Below, in pieces: positions 35,277 to 41,910 of a DNA stretch of 64,000 nt. The stretch lies in the NCBI GenBank assembly GCA_023248995.1, contig JAHFDN010000003.1, positions 30,089 to 94,088 of the forward strand. The letters run 5' to 3'. Each line of letters starts with the position of its first letter. Within the stretch, counting starts at the first letter, position 1. The position numbers and the translations under genes were made by a program. The notes below the pieces were generated by a model. The model was not told the DNA's origin and ran no database searches. It worked only from the letters and a program-made list of their open reading frames with translations. Source of the DNA: Candidatus Rokuibacteriota bacterium. GTDB lineage: Bacteria; Methylomirabilota; Methylomirabilia; Rokubacteriales; CSP1-6.

Positions 35277-35335
35277 GCCCAACAAGCGGCTCAACCCGAC
35301 GCGCTGACGCGCGCTGGTTAGCCGCGGCGTTCGGC
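35277..35335 (+). other. attC-like recombination site, 59 bp (unit 1, after VOC)
   Basis: Exactly 59 bases from GCCCAAC (R'') to GTTCGGC (R'). The inner arms GGCTCAACC and GGTTAGCC pair fully apart from one extra C on the left arm; the outer spacer AAG/GC is unpaired, and CGACGCG/CGCGCG forms the apical stem. Box order, one extrahelical base, unpaired central spacer and length all match a classic 59-base element. It begins 5 bases after the VOC stop. Confidence 0.88.
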
Positions 35336-35455
35336 GCAGAGGCCAACGGTCGGCATGGAATTCCCCGGGCAAGGCTTGGTACCATCCAGGCTGCGACGCC
35401 CGCCACGACAAAGGGGTTGAATTGAACCGGGCGCGACACCTCGCGGAGGCTACCC

Positions 35456-35530
35456 GTGATCCACACACCTGTCTGTGACCTGTGGCGGATTCGGCACCCG
35501 ATCGTGCTGGGCGGCATGGCCGGCAGCACT
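35456..35530 (+). pseudogene. Nitronate monooxygenase, N-terminal remnant (unit 1)
   Basis: GTG 35456, preceded by GGAGG, opens a frame whose first 25 codons (MIHTPVCDLWRIRHPIVLGGMAG) match the N-terminus of 2-nitropropane dioxygenase/nitronate monooxygenase enzymes. At GCACTGTATCAGG (35526) the sequence switches into repeat R and the similarity ends, so only the first ~6 percent of the gene remains. Confidence 0.75.
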
Positions 35531-35797
35531 GTATCAGGTATGAGCAGATGGACCCCCTCCGGCTCGTTTCCGGCAGGATTGCAGGCCGCGGCCGTGCCTG
35601 CCGCGTCCGAGAAGGGTCTTTATGCCTCCTACGCGCTGGCTGGCCTCTCCTCCTGCGGCGTTGACCGCGTGGATGCTCTTGTGGGGCAGTGTATGCCGCC
35701 ACGTCGAGCGGGACGCCAACCGCTTCATCCCATCTACGCATTCCGGCGGGCCTGAGCGGACGCACCGGGAAAGGGCCTTTTATCCTTCCTATGCTCT
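35526..35797 (+). repeat. Flanking repeat R, copy 2
   Basis: Second direct copy, 272 bp, joining the truncated nitronate monooxygenase of unit 1 to unit 2. It is nearly identical to copy 3 (two substitutions seen, near 35727 and 35769) and more different from copy 1. Confidence 0.92.
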
Positions 35798-35828
35798 AAT
35801 ACTCGGCAGCGGGCCACTGGTCGCGATC

Positions 35829-35975
35829 ATGATCGCCGCCAGGCTGGGTGTCGGCCACGACCCAGATCCGAATCCCATTTTCTTCGGAATGCTCGCGGGC
35901 CTCACATTCTGGCCCAGCATCATTCTCATCCTGGTCGGGGCGTGGCGTGTGCGCCGCAAGCAGAACACTTCCTAA
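35829..35975 (+). CDS. Short hydrophobic peptide, truncated membrane protein (unit 2)
   Basis: Identical to the frame at 33957-34103: 48 residues with one membrane segment and a basic tail. Same caution: it is probably the end of a gene whose start was replaced by repeat R. Confidence 0.35.
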   Translation: MIAARLGVGHDPDPNPIFFGMLAGLTFWPSIILILVGAWRVRRKQNTS

Positions 35976-36200
35976 CAAGCGCGTGAAGCGGAGACCAGAG
36001 GTTTGACAGGGTCCTGTAAGTGGTGGACATTGTTTATAATGTTGTTGTGGGACCAGGAGAGCTCGACGAGATAGGCTGCAGGCATAGCCTGTAAGGGACT
36101 TCGCGCTCCAACGGACCGCGCGCTCGGGTTGCTCGGACCGCGGCCGCTGAGCGCGGGCATTATACCGCGCCGATCAGCTGAACAATTTCGCGGAGGGCCC

Positions 36201-36632
36201 GTGAACAATCCCGGTCTTATTTTTCGCTGGCGCTCCTGGGCGCCCTATCTCCTCAGCATCTTGCGCGTCATTGCCGCCTTTCTCTTCATGCAACCCGGGA
36301 CAGCCAAGCTGTTCGCTTTTCCGGCTGCCATACTCCCCAACGGTGGCACCGTACCGATCGCGTCTCTGCTTGGCCTTGCCGGCATCCTGGAGGCGGTTGG
36401 AGGTCTGTTCCTGCTAGTGGGGCTATTCACGCGCCCCGTCGCCTTCCTCCTTTCAGGCGAGATGGCGGTCGCGTATTTCATGGGCCACGCGCCCCGGGGC
36501 TTCTGGCCAATTCTCAATCACGGCGAGCTTGCCATCTTCTTCGCCTTTCTCTGGCTCTACTTGTCCGCCGCAGGGCCCGGGCCGTGGAGCATCGACGCGC
36601 GTCGGCATCCCGATTCGGCGCGGTCTAACTAG
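36201..36632 (+). CDS. DoxX family membrane protein (unit 2)
   Basis: Identical in protein sequence to the DoxX of unit 1 (143 residues, GTG start, four hydrophobic segments). Its stop again lies in the left end of an attC-like site. Confidence 0.8.
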   Translation: MNNPGLIFRWRSWAPYLLSILRVIAAFLFMQPGTAKLFAFPAAILPNGGTVPIASLLGLAGILEAVGGLFLLVGLFTRPVAFLLSGEMAVAYFMGHAPRGFWPILNHGELAIFFAFLWLYLSAAGPGPWSIDARRHPDSARSN

Positions 36633-36728
36633 CGCTTGGAGCTGACGGGGCGCGGCCGTCGCTTCGGCGAAGGAGTCTCTAATGATCGCGGCCGCCGCAC
36701 CCCGCAGCTCAACCGCGAGACGTTAGGC
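36623..36728 (+). other. attC-like recombination site, 106 bp (unit 2, after DoxX)
   Basis: Second copy of the 106-bp site: GTCTAAC ... GTTAGGC with the same paired inner arms and extrahelical bases. Confidence 0.85.
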
Positions 36729-36745
36729 GTCATAAAGGGAGAACG

Positions 36746-37144
36746 ATGGAACCCCGGCTAAGTCTGATCACGCTCGGTGTTTCGAATCTCGAACGAGCTA
36801 CGCGATTCTACGAAGAGTGTCTCGGTCTCCCGAGACTCAAGACCCCTCCATCCGTCACGTTCTTTGAACTGGGCAAGACGTGGCTTGCACTTTGGCCGCG
36901 CGAGAACCTCGCGGCCGATGCTGGCGTATCACCTGAAGGAACCGGATTTCGCGGGTTCTCCCTCGCACACAACGTACGGTCTCCAGCCGAAGTCGACGCG
37001 CTGCTATCCCGTGTTGCCGAATACGGGGCCAAGGTTTTGAAGCCGGGACAGCCTACCGACTGGGGTGGTTACAGTGGCTACTTTGCAGATCTTGATGGGT
37101 TTCTCTGGGAGGTTGCTCACAACCCGGGATTCCCCCATGTGTAG
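36746..37144 (+). CDS. VOC family (glyoxalase-like) protein (unit 2)
   Basis: Identical to the 132-residue VOC protein of unit 1, with the same AAGGGAGA ribosome site and flanking attC-like sites; the corresponding cassette would be 36723-37201. Confidence 0.85.
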   Translation: MEPRLSLITLGVSNLERATRFYEECLGLPRLKTPPSVTFFELGKTWLALWPRENLAADAGVSPEGTGFRGFSLAHNVRSPAEVDALLSRVAEYGAKVLKPGQPTDWGGYSGYFADLDGFLWEVAHNPGFPHV

Positions 37145-37148
37145 AGCC

Positions 37149-37207
37149 GCCCAACAAGCGGCTCAACCCGACGCGCTGACGCGCGCTGGTTAGCCGCGGC
37201 GTTCGGC
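37149..37207 (+). other. attC-like recombination site, 59 bp (unit 2, after VOC)
   Basis: Second copy of the 59-bp site: GCCCAAC ... GTTCGGC with paired arms GGCTCAACC/GGTTAGCC and one extra C. Confidence 0.88.
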
Positions 37208-37327
37208 GCAGAGGCCAACGGTCGGCATGGAATTCCCCGGGCAAGGCTTGGTACCATCCAGGCTGCGACGCCCGCCACGACAAAGGGGTTGAATTGAACC
37301 GGGCGCGACACCTCGCGGAGGCTACCC

Positions 37328-37402
37328 GTGATCCACACACCTGTCTGTGACCTGTGGCGGATTCGGCACCCGATCGTGCTGGGCGGCATGGCCGGCAGCA
37401 CT
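37328..37402 (+). pseudogene. Nitronate monooxygenase, N-terminal remnant (unit 2)
   Basis: Same 25-codon remnant as in unit 1, again cut at the start of repeat R (here copy 3). Confidence 0.75.
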
Positions 37403-37669
37403 GTATCAGGTATGAGCAGATGGACCCCCTCCGGCTCGTTTCCGGCAGGATTGCAGGCCGCGGCCGTGCCTGCCGCGTCCGAGAAGGGTCTTTATGCCTC
37501 CTACGCGCTGGCTGGCCTCTCCTCCTGCGGCGTTGACCGCGTGGATGCTCTTGTGGGGCAGTGTATGCCGCCACGTCGAGCGGGACGCCAACCGCTTCGT
37601 CCCATCTACGCATTCCGGCGGGCCTGAGCGGACGCACCGAGAAAGGGCCTTTTATCCTTCCTATGCTCT
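37398..37669 (+). repeat. Flanking repeat R, copy 3
   Basis: Third direct copy; similarity to the other copies stops after GCTCT at 37669, where unique sequence (GTATCGGTCGGGG) begins. This marks the right end of the island. Between the last attC-like site and the protease-like gene (37208-37722) nothing else coding is seen apart from the nitronate monooxygenase remnant. Confidence 0.92.
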
Positions 37670-37722
37670 GTATCGGTCGGGGCACGTTGACTCCGTTTGG
37701 CTGCTTGCGTAGGCTCGAGTCG

Positions 37723-38286
37723 ATGGGCACCTTTCGCGTGAGCATCGAGGTGGGGGATCCGGCTGGCCAGCGCTACGAGACTGTCGAGGCGCTCGTGGAC
37801 ACCGGCGCCACGTACACGACCCTTCCGGCGCCCTTCCTTCACGGCCTGGGGATCGTCCCGCACGCGCGGGATACATTTGTCCTGGCGGATGGCCGCCGGG
37901 TAGAACGGGACATCGGGCGCGCCTGGATCCGGGTGGACGGACGCACGGAATTCACCCTCGTCGTCTTTGGCGAACCGGGCACTCCGCCGCTGCTCGGAGC
38001 GTACGCGCTTGAAGGATTGCGGCTTGCGGCCGATCCGGTGGCGCGTCGGCTGACCCCAGTTCCGGGGTTGCTCCTGTCTATCGGGGGCAGCCGGCTGCTC
38101 GCGACCGCTGTCCCCAACCCTCCCGTCAGGCTCACGCGGCCTTCCGCCCAAGCGCGATCAGCCGGTCGGCCTTCGGTCCATAGTGGCAACCGTCCAGATC
38201 GCCGAACAATGTCACCTCCGCGAACTCGGCCTGCACCAGGAGGTCCTTCAGCTCCTGGCCGGAGTAGATCGTCAGCTGAAATCTGA
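37723..38286 (+). CDS. Retroviral-type aspartic protease-like protein with run-on C-terminus
   Basis: From ATG 37723 the frame encodes 187 residues. The first 130 residues fit the clan AA (retropepsin-like) small protease family: FRVSIEVGDPAGQRYETVEALVDTGATYTTLP holds the catalytic D-T-G-A motif, and ALEGLRLAADPVARRLTPVPGLLL is the usual C-terminal end. Normally such proteins stop about there. Here the frame continues for some 55 basic, low-complexity residues that overlap the convergent methyltransferase gene by 155 bp, so a stop was probably lost by a frameshift near 38075. A weak promoter (TTGACT 37687, TAGGCT 37710) lies just right of the island. Members often act as cytoplasmic proteins of unknown target. 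Confidence 0.65.
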   Translation: MGTFRVSIEVGDPAGQRYETVEALVDTGATYTTLPAPFLHGLGIVPHARDTFVLADGRRVERDIGRAWIRVDGRTEFTLVVFGEPGTPPLLGAYALEGLRLAADPVARRLTPVPGLLLSIGGSRLLATAVPNPPVRLTRPSAQARSAGRPSVHSGNRPDRRTMSPPRTRPAPGGPSAPGRSRSSAEI

Positions 38287-38878
38287 AGGCGCGCGCCTGT
38301 CCGCCTTTGATCAAAATCCATTCGGTCCGAACGCGTGTCCAGTCGTCGAGGATCTCGCTCCATTCGACGAACAGGGCCCCGTCCGGCTCCTCGACGACCC
38401 TCGCCGACTGCGCCTGCCTGCCCAGCATCTCCTTGCCGGGCACGTCGATCAGGCACGCACCGCCGGGCTTGAGGCTCTCCCGGACATTCTGGAGAACCAG
38501 GAGATCCTCCCGCCTGTCGCCGAAGTAGCCGAACGAGCTGAACATGCTCAGCGCCAAGTCGAAGGCTCCGGGCCGCACAAATCGCCGCATGTCCTCCCGA
38601 ACGAACTCGACCTCCACGCCGGCCTGCATGGCTCGCTCCCGCGCCTTGCGGAGCAGGAACTCCGTGAGGTCGACGGCCGTGACCTTGATTCCGCGCCTAG
38701 CGAGGGCAACCGCGTGTCGTCCCGGCCCGCAGGCGAGATCCAGGACGGCTCCCGGTCGAAAGCCGACCAGCTTCAGAATCTTCTCGACCTGCTCCTCTGC
38801 GACCACGAAGCGCTCCTCGGGAAAGATGATCGGATACGTCGCGGCCCAGAAGTCTTCGTCCTCGAACCACGCGACCAT
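38132..38878 (-). CDS. Class I SAM-dependent methyltransferase
   Basis: A 248-residue methyltransferase. Motif I VLDLACGPGRHAVALARRG, motif II VTAVDLTEFLLRKARERA with the ribose-binding Asp, and the DLALSMFSSFGYF segment define a Rossmann-fold enzyme of the UbiE/small-molecule type (Methyltransf_25-like). No substrate can be given. ATG at 38878 (minus) with GGAAGGGA upstream and a promoter-like element at 38899-38928. Its 3' end is overlapped by the extended protease-like frame from the other strand. Confidence 0.85.
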   Translation of the reverse strand: MVAWFEDEDFWAATYPIIFPEERFVVAEEQVEKILKLVGFRPGAVLDLACGPGRHAVALARRGIKVTAVDLTEFLLRKARERAMQAGVEVEFVREDMRRFVRPGAFDLALSMFSSFGYFGDRREDLLVLQNVRESLKPGGACLIDVPGKEMLGRQAQSARVVEEPDGALFVEWSEILDDWTRVRTEWILIKGGQARAFRFQLTIYSGQELKDLLVQAEFAEVTLFGDLDGCHYGPKADRLIALGRKAA

Positions 38879-38898
38879 GGGGTCCCTTCCTCACCTTC

Positions 38899-38928
38899 CT
38901 GATACAGCGCGGATGATCGCGGAGTCAA
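38899..38928 (-). promoter_or_regulatory. Promoter of the methyltransferase gene
   Basis: On the minus strand TTGACT (38928-38923), 18-base spacer and TATCAG (38904-38899), giving a short leader with GGAAGGGA before the ATG at 38878. The element is one of three related copies in the window. Confidence 0.45.
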
Positions 38929-38935
38929 GGGGTAC

Positions 38936-39012
38936 CTAGAGGGGGTGGCTGGGCGCCTCGCGGGCGAGGGGTACCCGCAGCAACTGGCTCAGCGGGATCG
39001 TCGTGAGGACCA
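38936..39012 (-). pseudogene. MFS transporter 3'-end fragment
   Basis: On the minus strand the sequence encodes VLTTIPLSQLLRVPLAREAPSHPL followed by TAG, nearly the same as the end of the intact MFS gene at 39871-41067. The rest of the gene is missing; the peroxiredoxin region begins beyond 39012. Confidence 0.8.
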
Positions 39013-39055
39013 TGCGGTCCTGCCGCCGTGGTGGAACGGGCGCCGCGCGAGGTGC

Positions 39056-39061
39056 TATAAT
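39056..39061 (+). promoter_or_regulatory. Probable -10 box of the peroxiredoxin gene
   Basis: TATAAT in the context GGTGCTATAATCC, 61 bases before the ATG. The -35 region is not obvious. A similar GCTATAATCC context precedes the DinB gene at 41136. Confidence 0.45.
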
Positions 39062-39122
39062 CCTTTCCCTCGAGACGTCCGACCAGCCCCCTCAACCGCG
39101 CCGACACGATGGAGGACACGAG

Positions 39123-39776
39123 ATGCCAGTTCGCATCGGTGACGTAGCGCCGGATTTCACGGCCGAGACCACGGAAGGAAAGGTCCGCTTCCATGAATGG
39201 ATCGGGGACAAATGGGCGATCCTTTTCTCGCATCCGAAGGACTTCACGCCCGTCTGCACCACCGAGCTCGGCTACATGGCCGGCTTGAAACCCCAGTTCG
39301 ACAAGCGCAACACCAAGATCATCGGTCTCAGCGTCGACCCCGTGAGCGATCACAAGAAATGGCTCAAGGATATCGAGGAGACGCAGGGGCACGGGGTCAA
39401 CTACCCGCTGATCGGCGACGCGGACCTCACGGTCGCCAAGCTCTACGACATGATCCACCCCAACGCGATGGGCGGCAAGCGCACGGCGGCCGACAACGCG
39501 ACGGTCCGCTCGGTGTTCGTCATTGGGCCGGACAAGAAGGTCAAGGCGATGATCGTCTATCCGATGAGCACCGGCCGCAACTTCGACGAGGTGCTGCGCC
39601 TGCTCGATTCGGTGCAGCTGAGCGCGAAGCACACGGTCGCCACGCCCGTGAACTGGAAGCCGGGCCAGGACGTCATCATTCCCACCACGGTCTCGGACGA
39701 GGAGGCCAAGAAGAAGTATCCCCAGGGCTTCAAGACGCACAAGCCGTATCTGCGGACGGTGTCGCAGCCGAAGTAA
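39123..39776 (+). CDS. 1-Cys peroxiredoxin (Prx6 type)
   Basis: A 217-residue thiol peroxidase that reduces hydrogen peroxide and organic peroxides. The peroxidatic Cys is in FSHPKDFTPVCTTELG (about residue 45), with the catalytic Thr and the later Arg (ATVRSVFVIGPDKKVK). The long C-terminal arm from TPVNWKPGQDVIIPTTVSDEEAKKKYPQGF is specific to the Prx6/1-Cys group; no resolving Cys is seen. ATG 39123 follows GGAGGACACGAG. The gene is a plus-strand island between minus-strand genes and is flanked by a 120/138-bp direct repeat, suggesting it was inserted or exposed by a rearrangement. Confidence 0.95.
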   Translation: MPVRIGDVAPDFTAETTEGKVRFHEWIGDKWAILFSHPKDFTPVCTTELGYMAGLKPQFDKRNTKIIGLSVDPVSDHKKWLKDIEETQGHGVNYPLIGDADLTVAKLYDMIHPNAMGGKRTAADNATVRSVFVIGPDKKVKAMIVYPMSTGRNFDEVLRLLDSVQLSAKHTVATPVNWKPGQDVIIPTTVSDEEAKKKYPQGFKTHKPYLRTVSQPK

Positions 39777-39810
39777 GGCTACGGGGTTCTCAACGTGGGT
39801 ATGACTCGAT

Positions 39811-39948
39811 ACCTTCCTGATACAGTGCGGATGACCGCGGGGTCAAGCGGGAGTCACAGCGGGGGCGTACCTAGACGGGATGGCTGGGCGCCTCGCGGGC
39901 GAGGGATACCCGCAGCAACTGGCTCAGCGGGATCGTCGTGAGGACCAC
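39811..39948 (+). repeat. Direct repeat right of the peroxiredoxin gene
   Basis: 138-bp partner of 38893-39012; it includes the genuine 3' end of the MFS gene (stop at 39871) and, beyond it, a copy of the promoter-like element. Confidence 0.85.
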
Positions 39949-41067
39949 CAGCCCGATGAGCGCGAGCGCCACCGAGACGCCTGCCGCGTCGCTCACCGCG
40001 CCGTAGATCGAAGGCGCCACCGAGCCGGCCCCCACGCCGAGCGTGTAGAAGAGCCCGTACGCCCGCGAGCGCCGCTCGGGCACCACGAGGTCGGCGACGG
40101 TCCCGTAGAGGACCGACGAGGTGCCGTTCAGCCCGACGCCGAGGATCGGGAGGAGGACGAGGGAGGGCACCAGGGGGAGCGCCAGCAGCAGGAGGATCCC
40201 GCCGCTCGTCACCAGTTCGGTCAGCACGACCGTGCGGATGACCCCGACCCGCTCCGCGATCGCCCCGCACACGAACTTCCCCGTGGCCCCGCCGGCGAAG
40301 ACCAGCGCCAGCGCGAGCCCGATCGCCTTGACCGAGGAGCCCTTGGCGATCAACAGGAACGGGAGAAACGTCAGAAAGGCGGTCCGGGTGCTGTTGTCCA
40401 CGACGTTGATGGCCGAGAGGGCCTGAAACCCGCGGCGGTCGCGGATCCCCCATCCGCTCCGGGCGTTTTCGGATTGTCCAACCTGCTCCGGCGCCGCCGC
40501 GCCAGCGCCGAGGCGGCCCAGCGCCAGGAAAATGCCGAGCGCCGCGACAAGCCCGAGGCCTCCGTACCCGGACGCGGCCCACCGCCAGCCGATGGCGGCC
40601 GTGGCCAGCGCGACGAGCGCCGGCACCGTGACCTTGCCCAGGTCCCCCGAGAAATTGAAGGTCCCGAGGGCCGTCCGCCTGGGGCCGGTCTCATAGGCCT
40701 TGGACACGAGCGAGGAGGAGAGCGGGTGCTGCACGCCCGAGCCCGCCCCGGCGAGGAGGAGGATGAGGAGCAGCGTCGCGAAGCTACCCGCGAGCCCGAG
40801 GACCACAAAGCCCAACGCCGTCACCGCTGTGCCTACCGCGAGGAGCCCTCGCTCCCCCCACCGCTCGGCCAGTATGCCGGCGGGGATCTGGGAGCTCGCC
40901 ATGCCGCCGGTGTAGGCGGTTCTGAGGAGTCCTACCTGGGCGAAGGAGAGGCGAAACTCCGAGGCCCAGACGGCGAGCAGGACGTAGATGACGTCCGAGA
41001 ATCCATCGTGGAGGAAATGGGTGGCGCCGCAGGTGGCGAGGGTCGCCCGCGCCCGTGCTGGAGGCAT
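39871..41067 (-). CDS. MFS transporter
   Basis: A 398-residue, twelve-segment inner-membrane carrier. The start region (CGATHFLHDGFSDVIYVLLAVWASEFRLSFAQVGLLRTAYTGGMASSQIPAGILAERWGERG) resembles the fosmidomycin-resistance-like branch of the MFS, including the loop 2-3 signature (LAERWGERGLL). Substrate unknown. ATG at 41067 (minus) lies only about 2 bases after the predicted transcription start, so its message may be leaderless. Divergently placed from the DinB gene. The 3' end has a duplicate fragment at 38936-39012. Confidence 0.88.
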   Translation of the reverse strand: MPPARARATLATCGATHFLHDGFSDVIYVLLAVWASEFRLSFAQVGLLRTAYTGGMASSQIPAGILAERWGERGLLAVGTAVTALGFVVLGLAGSFATLLLILLLAGAGSGVQHPLSSSLVSKAYETGPRRTALGTFNFSGDLGKVTVPALVALATAAIGWRWAASGYGGLGLVAALGIFLALGRLGAGAAAPEQVGQSENARSGWGIRDRRGFQALSAINVVDNSTRTAFLTFLPFLLIAKGSSVKAIGLALALVFAGGATGKFVCGAIAERVGVIRTVVLTELVTSGGILLLLALPLVPSLVLLPILGVGLNGTSSVLYGTVADLVVPERRSRAYGLFYTLGVGAGSVAPSIYGAVSDAAGVSVALALIGLVVLTTIPLSQLLRVSLAREAPSHPV

Positions 41068-41075
41068 CGCTTCTC

Positions 41076-41105
41076 ACTATACTCTGACCCTCGGCGCGAG
41101 CGCAA
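41076..41105 (-). promoter_or_regulatory. Promoter of the MFS gene
   Basis: Minus-strand TTGCGC (41105-41100), 18-base spacer, TATAGT (41081-41076). Transcription would begin near 41069, next to the ATG at 41067, implying a leaderless transcript. Confidence 0.45.
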
Positions 41106-41135
41106 TGCGACTAGACCCCGCGAACCTCCGGCGGC

Positions 41136-41141
41136 TATAAT
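41136..41141 (+). promoter_or_regulatory. Probable -10 box of the DinB gene
   Basis: TATAAT in GGCGGCTATAATCC, followed by the ribosome site AAGGAGG (41148-41154) and ATG at 41163. No good -35 box is visible. Confidence 0.45.
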
Positions 41142-41162
41142 CCGAGGAAGGAGGCTCGCGCC

Positions 41163-41708
41163 ATGCCACTTCCCCCGCCGCTGGAAACGCTCTGGACCGA
41201 GCTTCAGGCCGTCCGTCGGGAAGTGTTGAAGGAGGCCGAGGCGCTCTCGCAAGCGCAGGCGGATTGGCGACCCAGTGAACGGGACTGGTCGGTGGGGGAA
41301 ATTCTCCACCACCTGACGCTCGCCGAGGTCAACACGGGCAAGCTGACGACCAAACTCATCAGGGAGGCCGAAGCGGCGGGCCGGCTGGCGCCGTATCCGT
41401 CCGCTCTCCAGGCGCTCCCGCCGCTTCCTCCGGCCACGCCGGGGCCGACGGAGGCGCCCCCCCAGGTGAGGCCAGAGAAGGGGCATCCGATCGGCCAGCT
41501 CCTGGGGGAGATGAACGCCGCGCGCGAGCGGAGCCGCCAGTCCATCGAACGGCTGGGGACGGTGGATCCGCGTCCGTTCACCTGGAAGCACTTCGCCCTG
41601 GGCGACCTGAACCTGGCCCAGTGGTGGATGCTCCAGGTTCGCCACGATGCCGACCATCTCCAGCAGCTTCGAACGGTGAAGGCCGCTCCCGGATTTCCGA
41701 AGTCGTGA
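41163..41708 (+). CDS. DinB/YfiT-like four-helix protein
   Basis: A 181-residue protein of the DinB superfamily: a four-helix bundle with a metal site. The first ligand is in WSVGEILHHLTLAE and the second pair in QVRHDADHLQQL (H-x3-H). Family members are thiol-dependent S-transferases or metal-dependent hydrolases; the substrate here is unknown. It is followed after 1 base by a sulfur-carrier-like gene and then a tRNA thiolase gene, so it may share their transcript, although a functional tie is not implied. Confidence 0.82.
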   Translation: MPLPPPLETLWTELQAVRREVLKEAEALSQAQADWRPSERDWSVGEILHHLTLAEVNTGKLTTKLIREAEAAGRLAPYPSALQALPPLPPATPGPTEAPPQVRPEKGHPIGQLLGEMNAARERSRQSIERLGTVDPRPFTWKHFALGDLNLAQWWMLQVRHDADHLQQLRTVKAAPGFPKS

Positions 41709-41709
41709 C

Positions 41710-41910
41710 ATGAAGGTGATCCTCCGACACCCCAAGCGCGAGATGGAGCTCGCCGGCCGCCGGCGGGTGAAGGAGCTGCTGAACGAGCTCGATATCCTGC
41801 CCGGTACGGTCCTGGTCATCCGTGGGAGCGAGCTCCTGACGATCGACGCTGTGGTCGGCGAGGAGGATGTGATCGAGCTGCGCCCGGTGATCTCCGGAGG
41901 CGGGGCATGA
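41710..41910 (+). CDS. ThiS/MoaD-like sulfur carrier (TtuB-like role)
   Basis: A 66-residue beta-grasp protein: strand-turn-strand KVILRHPKREMELAGRRRVKELLNELDI, then EEDVIELRPVISGGGA. The C-terminus carries a Gly-Gly-Gly followed by one Ala, close to the di-glycine end where sulfur is loaded as thiocarboxylate; the final Ala would need removal or be tolerated. The stop overlaps the start of a TtuA-like tRNA thiolase (ATGA), which makes TtuB, the ubiquitin-like sulfur donor of tRNA 2-thiolation, the most likely equivalent. Confidence 0.78.
   Translation: MKVILRHPKREMELAGRRRVKELLNELDILPGTVLVIRGSELLTIDAVVGEEDVIELRPVISGGGA

Larger units (their letters stand above)
33652..35525 (+). repeat. Tandem duplication unit 1 (cassette island)
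   Basis: First unit of a tandem duplication with a period of 1,872 bp. It consists of repeat R followed by 1,600 bp carrying a short membrane-protein end, a DoxX gene, an attC-like site, a VOC gene, a second attC-like site and the beginning of a nitronate monooxygenase gene. The 1,600-bp part appears identical in unit 2. Confidence 0.93.
35526..37397 (+). repeat. Tandem duplication unit 2 (cassette island)
   Basis: Second 1,872-bp unit. Apart from the R segment, every gene and site is the same as in unit 1, with a constant offset of 1,872. The absence of visible differences points to a recent duplication or ongoing homogenisation. Confidence 0.93.
38893..39012 (+). repeat. Direct repeat left of the peroxiredoxin gene
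   Basis: 120 bp closely matching 39811-39948 (138 bp; the right copy has a 17-18 bp insertion). Both contain, on the minus strand, the last ~25 codons of an MFS gene followed by the TTGAC...TATCAG promoter element. Confidence 0.85.

Noticed and set aside
15362..37669. CRISPR array
   Set aside because: No short direct repeats with regular unique spacers were found; the only regular repeats are the TPR codons and the 1,872-bp duplication.
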